In this document: one piece after another, positions 1 to 9,444 of the stretch
How positions within the stretch are numbered: the stretch's first letter is position 1
How the letters are laid out: every line of letters starts with the position of its first letter
DNA from: Citroniella saccharovorans
Lineage (GTDB): Bacteria; Bacillota; Clostridia; Tissierellales; Peptoniphilaceae
NCBI RefSeq assembly: GCF_035481615.1
Contig: NZ_JAYKOT010000001.1
Location: 1-64,000, forward strand
DNA: 64,000 bases
Direction of reading: 5' to 3'
Translations under genes and position numbers: made by a program
The notes under the pieces: model-generated
Databases searched by the model: none
What the model was told of the DNA's origin: nothing
What the model saw: only the letters and a program-made list of their open reading frames with translations

Positions 1-156
1 TTGTATCTATTGGATACAAGCCATTTTTATTTTGAAAAATACTAAAAGTTGGCTACCTGTTGGCAACCGCAAAATAGTTTATAATATGTATTTATCAAAA
101 TTAATAATAAATAACTAAAACAGTGAATGAATATTAATTTTATAAAGAGATTACAT

Positions 157-183
157 AAGTGTGGAGTTTTGCACACTTTTTTT
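157..183 (+). terminator. Possible terminator of an upstream plus-strand gene
   Basis: AAGTGTG at 157-163 pairs with CACACTT at 172-178 around an 8-base loop, followed by a T run. No gene is visible between position 1 and here, so it would end something starting before the window. A second small inverted repeat (TTGTATC/GATACAA) lies at positions 1-19. I see no coding region in 1-353. Confidence 0.45.
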
Positions 184-263
184 GTGCCTTTTTGCTAGTT
201 TATTATTATTTTTATATATTTTTATATGTTTACGTATTATTTGCAAGAAATAAACTACAAAGT

Positions 264-311
264 AGGATAAAAAAGACTTAAGATATGCTAATAGCTATCT
301 TAAGTCTTTTA
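264..311 (-). terminator. Terminator of apt, probably bidirectional
   Basis: A 15-bp perfect inverted repeat (AAAAGACTTAAGATA at 271-285 and its complement at 296-310) with a 10-base loop. On the minus strand it lies about 45 bp past the apt stop codon and is followed by a T-rich run. The A/T-flanked stem could also work on the plus strand. Confidence 0.75.
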
Positions 312-353
312 AAGTTAGTTTTTAATTTTACACGATTATCTCTTATTTTTCTT

Positions 354-872
354 TTAGTAAGGATATTTTACTAGGGATATTATATCTACATCTTTATTTA
401 ATTCACGGCCCCCAAGTTCTGTAAGTTCTATGACAAAGGCTAGGGCTCTTACGTCTGCCCCCATGCTTTTTAAAAGGTCTGTTGCAGCTTTTACTGTCCC
501 ACCTGTTGCGAGAAGGTCATCCACTATGGCAACTTTTGCACCTTCTTTAAAGGCATTTTTCTTTATCTCAAGTCTATCTTCCCCATATTCCTTTTTGTAG
601 GTGTAGGAGATAACTTCTCCAGGAAGTTTTCCCTCTTTTCTAACTGGTATAAAACCAACTCCCATAGCATAAGCTACTGCAGATCCAAACAAAAATCCCC
701 TTGCTTCTGGCCCGATTATATATTCTATCTCTTCCTTTTCAAGCTCTTTTTTAAGCTCTTCTATTGTATAATCAAAAGCTTCGTTATTTGCAGCAAGTTT
801 TGTTATGTCTTTAAAACTAATTCCCTCTGTTGGAAAATCTTCTATTATATCTATATAATCTTTTAAGTTCAT
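354..872 (-). CDS. apt: Adenine phosphoribosyltransferase
   Basis: Salvages adenine: adenine plus PRPP gives AMP and pyrophosphate in the cytoplasm. The 172-residue length is normal for the family. The PRPP-binding motif VAIVDDLLATGGT lies near residues 115-127, and the EARGFLFGSAVA segment near 57-68 is typical of bacterial Apt. The ATG is preceded by a GGAGG ribosome site. It appears monocistronic, with its own terminator downstream. It complements the purine salvage genes near 8.7-12.4 kb (deoD, BMP lipoprotein). The identification is secure. Confidence 0.96.
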   Translation of the reverse strand: MNLKDYIDIIEDFPTEGISFKDITKLAANNEAFDYTIEELKKELEKEEIEYIIGPEARGFLFGSAVAYAMGVGFIPVRKEGKLPGEVISYTYKKEYGEDRLEIKKNAFKEGAKVAIVDDLLATGGTVKAATDLLKSMGADVRALAFVIELTELGGRELNKDVDIISLVKYPY

Positions 873-1053
873 ATCTTCCCTCCAAGTTATATATTATCAT
901 ATACGGGTGCAATAAACACTAGTGTAGATTTGATTTTCTATTTATTTTTACTTAGTTTCCTTCTTTTAATATATATTTAATATATATTTTTGAAAAATTT
1001 GGATGAAAGAAAAATACTCGTGGGGGCAAAATCTATTACTTAGAATTTCTATC

Positions 1054-2850
1054 TTAAATATTTCTAGTTTTTCCTTGGGCATCGTACATTTTTTTGTAAA
1101 CTCCGCCAAGTTCTATAAGTTCACTGTGGCTTCCTTCTTCTATGATTCTTCCCTTATCTAATACATATATTTTGTCAACATTTTTTATTGTAGAAAGTCT
1201 ATGGGCGATGATTAGGGTTGTTCTACCTTCTTTAAGTGCATCAATTCCCTTTTGTATATAGCTTTCTGTCTCTGTATCTATAGATGAGGTTGCTTCATCT
1301 AGGACTAAGATTTTTGGATTTACTATAAGCGCTCTTGCAAAAGAGATTAACTGTTTTTCTCCTTGAGAGTAGCCAGAGCCTTTTTCTCTAATTTCGGTAT
1401 AAATTCCTTCTGGCGTTCTTTCTATAAGTCTTTTTGCTCCAACTTTCTCTAAAGCTTCTTTAACTTCTTCGTCTTTATAGGTATTATCAAAAAGGGTAAC
1501 ATTATCTTTTAAGCTTCCTGTAAATATATAGGGGTCTTGAAGGACTATAGACATTTCCCTTCTAAGTTCTTTTACATTTATTGTATAAATATCTTTTCCA
1601 TCTATCTTAACTCTACCTTGGGAAGGTTTGTAAAAGCCAAAAAGTAGGTTCATAATTGTAGATTTTCCGGATCCTGTATGGCCAACAAAGGCTACGGAAG
1701 TGCCTTCTTTCTGTTTGAAATTTATATTTTTTAAAACATCTTCCCCTTCTTTATAGGCAAATGTTACATCCTGAAACTCTACCTGTCCTTCAATCTTTTC
1801 AATTTCTTCGTCCTCATATTTTACTTTTTCCATCTCTAAGAGTTCAAAAATATGATCTGCTGCAACGCCCGCTTTTTCAAAATTTCCTACCCTTAAAACT
1901 ACTTCAAGTATCCAGTCATAAAGTCTTGTGGAGTAATCCATAAATACATAGAGAAGTCCAACTGAACTTTTCCAAGCTCCTGTAACAAATCCATAGCCAA
2001 AGTATAAAAGTGCAGCTATTTTAGTTAGGAGTAGGATTGTATCTACGGCATTAAAAGCTGAGTAGGAAAAAAGTTTTGTTATATTTAGTCCTTCATGGTA
2101 GATTTTTTTATTGACTTCTTCAAACTCCCCATATATATCTTCTTCTTTGTTAAAGGCGCTTATAACTTCGATTGAAGAAATATCTTCGTTGATGGCTGCA
2201 TTTAATTCTGAAATGTGCCTTCTAAATCTGTAGTTGTATTTTTTAGATTTCCCTTTAAAATCCTTGTAAACTACTAGAAGTAGTGGAACAAATACCATTT
2301 GTAAGAGAAACATCCTATAGTCAATTAAAAGTAGGGTTATTAGTATGCCAAGCGTAAATAAAAAGGCTATACTTAACTGGGACAAAACTACTCTATAGAG
2401 GATTCTTACATCTCTAGTATCGGAAGTTATTCTGGAAACTACCTTTCCTGCTGGCAGGCTGTCAAAAAATTTGATCGGAAGATTTTCTACATGGGCAAAT
2501 ACTTCATTTTGCATATACATGCAGATTAAATTTGACGCCTTGTCAAAAAATCTCCTAGTTAGATATCTCATAAGGGAAGTAATGGCAAAGGTTAGGGCTA
2601 GTAAGAAAACAAGTTTATTAAACTCTCCTCTATTAATAGCGCCAATTCCTTCTTTTAAGTTGTTATCTAATATTTCTCCTATTATATAAGGGTTTATAAG
2701 GTCTAAGGCAACAAGGGATATAGCAGCAGTAAACCCTATTATTAGTGGCCCTTTTGTGCTTTTTAAGTAGGAAAAAAGTTTTTTATTTCTCTCTTTTGTC
2801 TTTTGTTTTTTTAGTTTTTTATCTTCTATTCTTTCTGCTTTTATTTCCAT
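1054..2850 (-). CDS. Heterodimeric ABC exporter, second subunit (BmrD/LmrD-like)
   Basis: A type I exporter half: six membrane segments in roughly residues 35-330, then an ATPase domain with Walker A (GHTGSGKST) and Walker B followed by glutamate (ILVLDEATSSID). The ABC signature reads YSQGEKQ rather than LSGGQ. It starts directly after the stop of the partner subunit, so the two are translationally coupled. In heterodimeric exporters such as BmrCD and LmrCD, one of the two ATP sites is degenerate. This subunit supplies the good Walker B glutamate and the poor signature, matching that pattern. The likely role is multidrug or lipid export. No clear terminator is seen in 873-1053. Confidence 0.9.
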   Translation of the reverse strand: MEIKAERIEDKKLKKQKTKERNKKLFSYLKSTKGPLIIGFTAAISLVALDLINPYIIGEILDNNLKEGIGAINRGEFNKLVFLLALTFAITSLMRYLTRRFFDKASNLICMYMQNEVFAHVENLPIKFFDSLPAGKVVSRITSDTRDVRILYRVVLSQLSIAFLFTLGILITLLLIDYRMFLLQMVFVPLLLVVYKDFKGKSKKYNYRFRRHISELNAAINEDISSIEVISAFNKEEDIYGEFEEVNKKIYHEGLNITKLFSYSAFNAVDTILLLTKIAALLYFGYGFVTGAWKSSVGLLYVFMDYSTRLYDWILEVVLRVGNFEKAGVAADHIFELLEMEKVKYEDEEIEKIEGQVEFQDVTFAYKEGEDVLKNINFKQKEGTSVAFVGHTGSGKSTIMNLLFGFYKPSQGRVKIDGKDIYTINVKELRREMSIVLQDPYIFTGSLKDNVTLFDNTYKDEEVKEALEKVGAKRLIERTPEGIYTEIREKGSGYSQGEKQLISFARALIVNPKILVLDEATSSIDTETESYIQKGIDALKEGRTTLIIAHRLSTIKNVDKIYVLDKGRIIEEGSHSELIELGGVYKKMYDAQGKTRNI

Positions 2851-4588
2851 TTAAGCCTCCTTTTGTTGTTTTAGGAACTGCTCATAGTACCAGCCCTTAT
2901 TTTTCATTAGGCTTTCGTGGTTACCAATTTCATCTATCCTACCATCTTTTAAAACTATGATGGTATCGGCGTTTATTACAGCCGAAAGTCTATGGCTTGA
3001 AATGAAGGTCATCTTACCTTTTCTCGTTTCTCTTAAATTCTTTAAAATTTTCTCTTCAGTTTTAGCATCTACTGCTGAAAGTGAGTCATCTAAGATAAGT
3101 AATTCTGGATCTATAATGAGAGCTCTAGCTATTTGAAGTCTTTGTTTCTGTCCTCCTGAAAGTGAAACTCCCTTTTCTCCTATCATTGTTTCAATACCAT
3201 TTGGAAGCTGGCTTAAGTCCTTTTCAAGATCGGCAAGACTTAAAGCTTCTTCTAAGCTTAGTCCACCTTTAGAATCCTTCTTTTTGGAAAATAGAACATT
3301 GTCTTCCAAACTTTTTGAAAAAACTAAGTGGTTTTGAGGTACATAACCTATTTTATCTCTTATAGTTGATGATTTAATATCTACTATATCGCTAGAACCT
3401 ATAAAAAGCTCTCCTTCGTTTTGTTTGTAAAATTTTAATATTTGTTTTAAAAATGTTGTCTTTCCAGATCCAACTTTTCCAACTACTCCCAGGGTTTGTC
3501 CTGGCTCTATGGTTAGATTTATTTCTTTTAATAAATCGCTTTTTGAAGATGGATATTTAAATGAGAAATTTCTAAATTCTATAGTTTTATCCCAAAGGCT
3601 ATTAAGTTCTTTTTCTCCATCTGGCAGGTCTATTTTTTCATTTAAAACATTACTTATCCTATCAGATGAAGCTGAAGCTTGGTTGGACATGGTTATAAAG
3701 TCTCCAAGAGAAAACATTGGACCTACGATATTTCCAAGATACATAATAAAAGTTATAAGCTGGCCTATAGTTAAGGCTCCTTTGGAAATTTGATGGGCTC
3801 CAAAAAGAAAGGCTATTACGTAAGATGCTCCTGAAACTCCCCTTCCTATAGGTCCCCAAAGGGCAGATGTTTTAGATTCATCCATCATTTTATCGTAGAG
3901 ATTTTTAGATCTTTCTTCAAATCTTTTTATTTCATTTTCTTCTTTTGAGTAGGCTCTAATTACTCTAACTCCAAGTACATTTTCTAGCACAAGTTCATTT
4001 ATCTTGTCATTTACTTTTTCAACCTTGTCAAAAAAGACTATAAAGTCTTGCGGAAACGTATTTTGTAAATACGGCTATAAGTGGTAGGGGAATAAATGAA
4101 ACTAGGCAAAGTAGTGGATCTATCATTAGCATTGCAACTAGGTATATGCTAAGGGCTACGAATGATTCAAAAAAAGATAAAACTCCTGATCCAGACATTT
4201 CAGCTAGGTTAGATACGTCTGTTGTTATTTTCCCCATAAGTGATCCAGTTGAATTTATTTCAAAAAATCTTGGACTTTCCCAAAGAATTTTCTTTGCTAA
4301 GTTTGATCTTACAATTCTTCCTATTTCATCATTTGACCTAAAGATAAAATACTGCCAGATAAGATTTGAAAGGTAAATAACTATTGTGACTACTAGAAGT
4401 AAAATAACTTTAGAAAATAAAACTTCTTTAGTTAGGGTTCTTTTACTTATAAGGTCTGAAACCTCTCCGATTATTTTGGGTGGGACTAGAAAAAGACCAT
4501 AGGATGTTAGCATAAGTAGTATTGCTACTGTGTATTCTTTCTTATAATAAGAAAAAAACCACTTGATCTTTTTAAAAATTTTAAACAT
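2851..4588 (-). CDS. Heterodimeric ABC exporter, first subunit (BmrC/LmrC-like), apparent frameshift
   Basis: The N-terminal membrane part (start ATG at 4586-4588) and the C-terminal part are in different frames. The break is a run of six A at 4030-4035 (plus strand). With five, the protein reads continuously (YSLFDKVEKV) to about 578 residues, normal for a half transporter. The ATPase domain has Walker A (GKVGSGKTT), a canonical LSGGQKQR signature, and Walker B LLILDDS, where aspartate replaces the catalytic glutamate. That is the mark of the degenerate site in heterodimeric exporters. The start has GGAG eight bases upstream and lies just below an attenuator. The frameshift may be sequence error or slippage. 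Confidence 0.85.
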
Positions 4589-4618
4589 TTAATCACTCCG
4601 TTTTCTTAAAAATTAAGC

Positions 4619-4659
4619 AAAAAAAATACGCCTAATAGGCGTAAAAGCTTATTATTAGG
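4619..4659 (-). promoter_or_regulatory. Transcription attenuator (terminator/antiterminator) ahead of the ABC exporter
   Basis: On the minus strand TACGCC-TATTA-GGCGTA (4627-4643) forms a perfect hairpin followed by eight T (4619-4626), an intrinsic terminator about 30 bp upstream of the exporter start. The upstream segment CCTAATA (4653-4659) is perfectly complementary to TATTAGG inside the terminator (4631-4637), giving a competing antiterminator. A further pair, CCCTAC (4691-4696) with GTAGGG (4667-4672), lies within and at the end of the leader ORF. This layout resembles ribosome-mediated attenuation of bmrBCD in Bacillus subtilis. Confidence 0.75.
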
Positions 4660-4668
4660 TAGTTGTCC

Positions 4669-4755
4669 CTACTTACTACAAAAATTTAAGGTAGGGTTAT
4701 TTAATTTTTTATAAAAATTTGTAAAACTCATATAATTTACTAATAATATTTTCAT
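4669..4755 (-). CDS. Leader peptide of the exporter operon, 28 residues
   Basis: A short ORF encoding MKILLVNYMSFTNFYKKLNN and eight further residues ending CSK. It has a near-perfect ribosome site (AAGGAGGG at 4762-4769) seven bases upstream of ATG and lies between a strong promoter and an intrinsic terminator. Its stop codon falls within the GTAGGG segment that can pair with CCCTAC inside the ORF, so ribosome position should decide which hairpins form. By analogy with BmrB in B. subtilis, stalling by ribosome-targeting antibiotics could induce the exporter. The function is inferred; the ORF, ribosome site and hairpins are seen directly. Confidence 0.7.
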   Translation of the reverse strand: MKILLVNYMSFTNFYKKLNNPTLNFCSK

Positions 4756-4796
4756 TTTTTAACCCTCCTTTTCTCAAAATTTTGTTTACCTTTTTT

Positions 4797-4825
4797 ATTG
4801 TAAAGCATATTATATATAATGTCAA
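4797..4825 (-). promoter_or_regulatory. Sigma-A promoter of the leader peptide and exporter operon
   Basis: On the minus strand TTGACA (4820-4825), a 17-bp spacer and TACAAT (4797-4802). Transcription would start about 30 bp before the leader ORF ribosome site. Confidence 0.8.
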
Positions 4826-4904
4826 TGATTTTTTTAAAAATTTTTTTACAATTTTCTAAAAAAATTCCCCATACCGCAAAATATAGATATGGGGATTAGT
4901 GTTT

Positions 4905-7482
4905 CTATTTACTTCTAAATATGAATTTTTCACCATCTGAGTCTATTGATACTACTTCTCTTGACTCGACTTCCCCTTTAAGAATTTTGTAGCCAAGCTC
5001 AGTTTCTATATTCTTTTGAAGGTATCTCTTTACTGGTCTTGCTCCAAATTCTCTTGAGTAAGATCTCTCTAAGATAAGATCTTTTGCAGCATCTGTTAGC
5101 TCAATTTTAATCTTTCTAGCTTCTAATTTTTCTGAAAGTTTTCCAACTTCTATATCAATTATCCTCTTAACATCGTCTCTTGAAAGAGGCTTGAACATAA
5201 TTATATCGTCAACCCTATTTAAAAACTCTGGTCTAAATAATCTTCCCATTTCTTCTCTTACAGCTTCTTTTGCACTTTCAAGATCTTTACCATCTTCTAT
5301 GGTTTCTTTAATAAGTTTTGAACCGACATTTGATGTCATGATAATAACTGTGTTTTTAAAATCAACAGTTCTACCTTGGTTATCTGTAAGTCTACCATCA
5401 TCTAATACTTGAAGCAAAATATTAAATACATCTGGATGGGCTTTTTCAATTTCATCGAAAAAGGATAACTGAATAAGGAGCTCTTCTAACTGCTTCAGTT
5501 AGTTGTCCCCCTTCTTCGTAGCCAACATATCCTGGAGGAGAACCTACAAGTCTTGATACGGAGAATTTTTCCATATACTCACTCATATCTAGCCTAATCA
5601 TATTTTTTTCACTGTCAAATAGGCTTTCGGTTAAGGTCTTAGCAAGTTCTGTCTTACCAACTCCAGTTGGGCCAAGGAAAATAAATGAACCAATTGGTCT
5701 ATTTGGATCTTTAAGTCCAGACCTTGCCCTAATAATTGCTTCTGTTACAGCTTCAAGGGCATCATCTTGACCGATAACTCTCTTTTCTAGGTGGGTCTTT
5801 AAATTTAATACCTTATCTCTTTCAGATTCATCAAGTTTTGAAACTGGGATGCCAGTCCATTTTGAAATAACTTCTTTTATCTCTTCTTCTGTTACTTCTT
5901 CCTTGATAGTTTTTTTCACCTGTTTAACTTTACTAAGGTCTTCAAGCTCTTTTTCAAGGCTAGCAAGTTTTCCATATTTAAGTTCTGAAAGTTTTTCAAA
6001 ATCATAAGCCCTACTTGCTTCTTCTATTTTATTTTTTACATCGTCAATCTCTTCTTTTATCTTCTTAACCTTGTCAATGGAGCTTTTTTCTTCTTCCCAC
6101 TTTAATCTTCTTGAATCATATTCTGATTTTAATTCTGAAATTTCCCTTTCTATGCTTTCAAGTCTTTCCTTTGAGTCAAGGTCGTCTTCTTTCTTTAAAG
6201 AAACTCTTTCAATTTCAAGCTGAAGAATTCTCCTATTCATCTCATCAAGGTCTTCCGGCATAGAGTCTATTTCAGTTCTTACCATACTAGAAGCTTCATC
6301 CATTAGGTCGATTGCCTTATCTGGAAGAAACCTATCTGTAATATATCTATCTGAAAGACTTGCCGCAGCAATAACTGCCCCATCAGAGATCCTAATTCCG
6401 TGATGAATTTCGTATTTTTCTTTGATTCCTCTTAAAATAGAGATTGTATCTTCAACGGTTGGCTGAAGAACCATAACCTTTTGAAATCTTCTTTCTAAGG
6501 CCCCATCTTTTTCTATAGAATTTTTGTATTCTTTAAGTGTAGTTGCACCAATTGTATGAATTTCTCCCCTAGCAAGCATTGGCTTTAGCATATTTGAAGC
6601 ATCAAGAGACCCTTCGCTAGCACCTGCTCCAACTATTGTGTGAAGTTCATCTATAAATAAAATAATTCTTCCTTCAGAATTTTTTATTTCCTTTAATACA
6701 TCCTTAAGCCTTTCTTCAAACTCTCCCCTATATTTTGCACCAGCGACTAAAAGTCCCATATCCAAAGCAAATATTTTCTTATCCTTTAGTGATTCAGGTA
6801 CATCTTCATTTATTATTCTTCTAGCAAGGCCTTCAACAATTGCAGTCTTACCAACACCTGGCTCACCAATAAGAACAGGGTTATTTTTTGTCCTTCTGGA
6901 AAGAATTCTGATCGTGTGCCTAATCTCCTCATCCCTTCCAATAACAGGATCAATTTTGCCAAGTCTAGCTTCTTCAGTAAGGTCTCTACCATATTTTTCT
7001 AGTATTCCCTCACCATCAACATTTGGATTTTCAGAGTCTACGACTCTTCCCTTTCTAAAACTCAATAAAGTTTGCTTAAAAGCTTCATAAGTTAAATTGT
7101 ATTTTTTTAAAAGATTACTTAAGTCTGAATTTCTTTCCTTTAGCATAGCTAAAAAAATATGCTCTACAGAAATAAATGTATCTTCAAGCTTTTTCATCTC
7201 GTCTTCTGCTTTTAATAGAATTCTTGTATATGAAGTTTCTGGGTATAGAGAATCCCCACCTTCTTGCCTAGGGTATGATGAAACTACTTCTTCTACTTCT
7301 CTAAAAAGTCCTTTTTCATCTGAACCCATAAGTCTAAGAAGTTTTCTCACATAAGAGTCTTCACCCTCAAGTAATCCATATAATAAATGAAAATCAGTTA
7401 TTTGAGGGTTTTGGTTTTTTATAGCAGTATTTTGTGAATTTCTAATAGCTTCCTTAGCCATATTTGTAAAATTTTTATCCAT
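4905..7482 (-). CDS. clpB: ClpB-type AAA+ disaggregase, apparent frameshift
   Basis: Rescues aggregated proteins together with the DnaK system. Order: N-terminal Clp repeats (1-145), first AAA module with Walker [10 protein letters not shown] near 200, long coiled-coil middle domain (about 400-520), second AAA module with GPTGVGKTE near 600, and a C-terminal Clp domain. The frame breaks at a run of five A at 5458-5462 (plus strand). Removing one restores [20 protein letters not shown] and a protein of about 858 residues, the usual ClpB size. As written, translation stops within the second Walker B (ILFR then stop). It lies 26 bp downstream of the DnaJ-like gene and shares its CtsR-controlled promoter. 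Confidence 0.93.
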
Positions 7483-7508
7483 AGTATTACCCCCCTATTT
7501 AAAATATT

Positions 7509-8414
7509 TTATCTATCAAGATCTCTAAGTTTTTCGTAGGCTTTCTTTTCTTCTTCGCTTAAATGTTTAGGAACAACAATTCTAAACTCAAGGTAAAAAT
7601 CTCCTAAATTCCCCTTCATATCCCTGAAACCTTGATTATTTATCTTAACTTTGTTACCAGAAGAAACTCCCTTTGGAATATTAACTTGGATTTTTTTAGA
7701 CATAGTTTGTACAGTCACGCTAGATCCGAGAGCAGCTTGGTAAGGCTTAATATCAATTTTTTTAGTTACATCTAGTCCATCAAGGCTAAGATCATCATCT
7801 TTAATTTTTATCTTTAGAAAAATTTCACTATTTTTTTCGCCAATCTTTTCTCCACGAACCTTAATCTTCTTGCCCTTAGTTATTCCCTTAGGAACCTTAA
7901 CTTCCAAAACTTCGTTTCTGCCATTTACAGAAACATTCATAATTTTTGTAGTACCTTCGTAGGCTTCTCTTACTGTAAGTTCTAAATCTAAATCGAACCT
8001 TGATTTAGGAACATTTCTAGAAGAAAAACCACTAAAGATATCGCTAGTGGATCTAGATGTTTTTTGCCTATTTCCCCCTCCAAAAATTAGGTTGAAAAAG
8101 TCTGAAAAATCTGAAGACTCAGAAGAGGAAGAAAAACCTCTAAATCCTTTAAAGCCATATTTATTAGGATCAAAATTTTGTCCGCCCATAAAACTAAATC
8201 CCTTGCCAAAGCTGTCATATTCTTTCCTTTTGTTTTCGTCACCTAAAACTTCATAGGCTTCATTAACTTCCTTGAACATTTTTTCAGCTTTTTTATCTCC
8301 TGGGTTCATATCTGGATGATATTTTTTAGCAAGTTTTCTAAAAGCACTTTTTATCTCAGCTTGGGTCGCTTTTTTTTCTACCCCAAGAATTTTATAATAA
8401 TCTTTGTATTCCAT
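7509..8414 (-). CDS. DnaJ-class co-chaperone (CbpA type, no zinc finger)
   Basis: J domain at residues 1-70 with the essential HPD motif ([11 protein letters not shown]), a Gly/Phe/Ser-rich linker (about 75-140), then two beta-rich C-terminal substrate domains. The CxxCxGxG zinc-binding repeats of true DnaJ are absent, so it is the CbpA/type II class of about 300 residues. The ATG at 8412-8414 has AGGAGGAAAT immediately upstream; a longer reading frame above it crosses the promoter and is not used. It is cotranscribed with clpB, consistent with a stress operon where the J-protein feeds clients to DnaK/ClpB. Confidence 0.9.
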   Translation of the reverse strand: MEYKDYYKILGVEKKATQAEIKSAFRKLAKKYHPDMNPGDKKAEKMFKEVNEAYEVLGDENKRKEYDSFGKGFSFMGGQNFDPNKYGFKGFRGFSSSSESSDFSDFFNLIFGGGNRQKTSRSTSDIFSGFSSRNVPKSRFDLDLELTVREAYEGTTKIMNVSVNGRNEVLEVKVPKGITKGKKIKVRGEKIGEKNSEIFLKIKIKDDDLSLDGLDVTKKIDIKPYQAALGSSVTVQTMSKKIQVNIPKGVSSGNKVKINNQGFRDMKGNLGDFYLEFRIVVPKHLSEEEKKAYEKLRDLDR

Positions 8415-8427
8415 ATTTCCTCCTGAC

Positions 8428-8444
8428 TTTGACTTTCTCTGACC
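8428..8444 (-). promoter_or_regulatory. CtsR operator
   Basis: On the minus strand the direct heptads GGTCAGA-GAA-AGTCAAA match the CtsR box (GGTCAAA-NNN-GGTCAAA) closely. The site lies between the -10 box and the ribosome site, overlapping the expected transcription start, where a repressor would block initiation. CtsR regulates clp genes in Firmicutes; no ctsR gene is in this window. Confidence 0.75.
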
Positions 8445-8451
8445 TATATTT

Positions 8452-8480
8452 ATTATACTACCTTTTATAAAAAAATACAA
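8452..8480 (-). promoter_or_regulatory. Promoter of the cbpA-clpB operon
   Basis: On the minus strand TTGTAT (8475-8480), a 17-bp spacer and TATAAT (8452-8457), directly upstream of the CtsR box. From 8481 to 8739 the sequence is very AT-rich and I see no gene in it. Confidence 0.75.
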
Positions 8481-8739
8481 GTATTTTAAATATATTTTGA
8501 ATAAATAATTTTTAAAAAATAATCTTTTCAATCACAGTCTTAAATATAATTAATTTTAAAGTAAATAAAATTGCTTTCAATCTAATTATAAATTAATTAT
8601 ATAAATTTGTCTATAAGATAATTTAATTTATAAAATTAATTTTGCGATTGTAGATCATTATAAATTAATATAAATTTTCTCTTAATTAACTGCCCTATCT
8701 TAATATATCTATAAGTTACAAGACTTTCGTCTAATATAT

Positions 8740-9444
8740 TTAATAACTATCTTCAAATATTTTGTAGAATTTCTCTTTATCTATTATAGATTTTACCCTA
8801 AGCTTATAAGGACCATCTATTAACATTCCCTTTTTTTCGCCCTCTAAGATTATATCTATATTTTTTTCAAATGAAGAAAAATTTAAAGGATTAACAATAT
8901 AGCTATAAAGAATAAGGTCGTTAAGTGAAGCTTTATGCTTGAAATTTAAGTTTTCAAACTTTTTTAATAATTCCTTTAAAGTCTTATCTTTAGTTTTTTC
9001 ATAGTCTAGCTTTCTAACGTAAAGATCTCTAGTTGAATTTAGGCAAAAAAGACTTATAGGAAGCTTAGTTTTAATAAGATCCTGAAATGCCTTTGGATTT
9101 TTGTAGAGATTATACTCAGCATATTCTGTTATATTGCCCCCATCAAAAGAGCCTCCCATAAGTAGTATGTTAGAGATATTACATTTAAGTTCTAGGCTTA
9201 TATTATTTATAAAAAATGCAAGCATTTCAATAGGTCCAGCAGATAATATAATATTATTTTGCGGACCTTTATTTGTAATTATTTGCTTAAATTTTTCTAA
9301 GAGATCAAATTGCTTTTCTTTATTTTTATCCACTAAGCAAAATTCTGCAGGAAAAATAGTAAGCTTAAATTTATTCTTTTTTAAAAAATGAATAAGCACC
9401 TTATCATCCAGAAAAAAATCCGAAAATAAAATATAGTTATTCAT
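8740..9444 (-). CDS. Divergent nucleoside-hydrolase-like protein
   Basis: A 234-residue protein resembling inosine-uridine nucleoside hydrolases. The segment ILLMGGSFDGGNITEYAEYN (about 107-126) matches the family's MGG...GN...AEFN motif, and NPKAFQDL follows as in DPEAA. The N-terminal Ca2+-binding DxDxxxDD loop is not intact (only FSDFFLDD remains), and the protein is about 70 residues shorter than the usual 300-310. It may be a degenerate or altered-function member. It overlaps the LacI-family gene by 8 bp, so the two are cotranscribed. Together with deoD and the BMP lipoprotein this suggests nucleoside metabolism, but catalysis is doubtful. Confidence 0.65.
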   Translation of the reverse strand: MNNYILFSDFFLDDKVLIHFLKKNKFKLTIFPAEFCLVDKNKEKQFDLLEKFKQIITNKGPQNNIILSAGPIEMLAFFINNISLELKCNISNILLMGGSFDGGNITEYAEYNLYKNPKAFQDLIKTKLPISLFCLNSTRDLYVRKLDYEKTKDKTLKELLKKFENLNFKHKASLNDLILYSYIVNPLNFSSFEKNIDIILEGEKKGMLIDGPYKLRVKSIIDKEKFYKIFEDSY

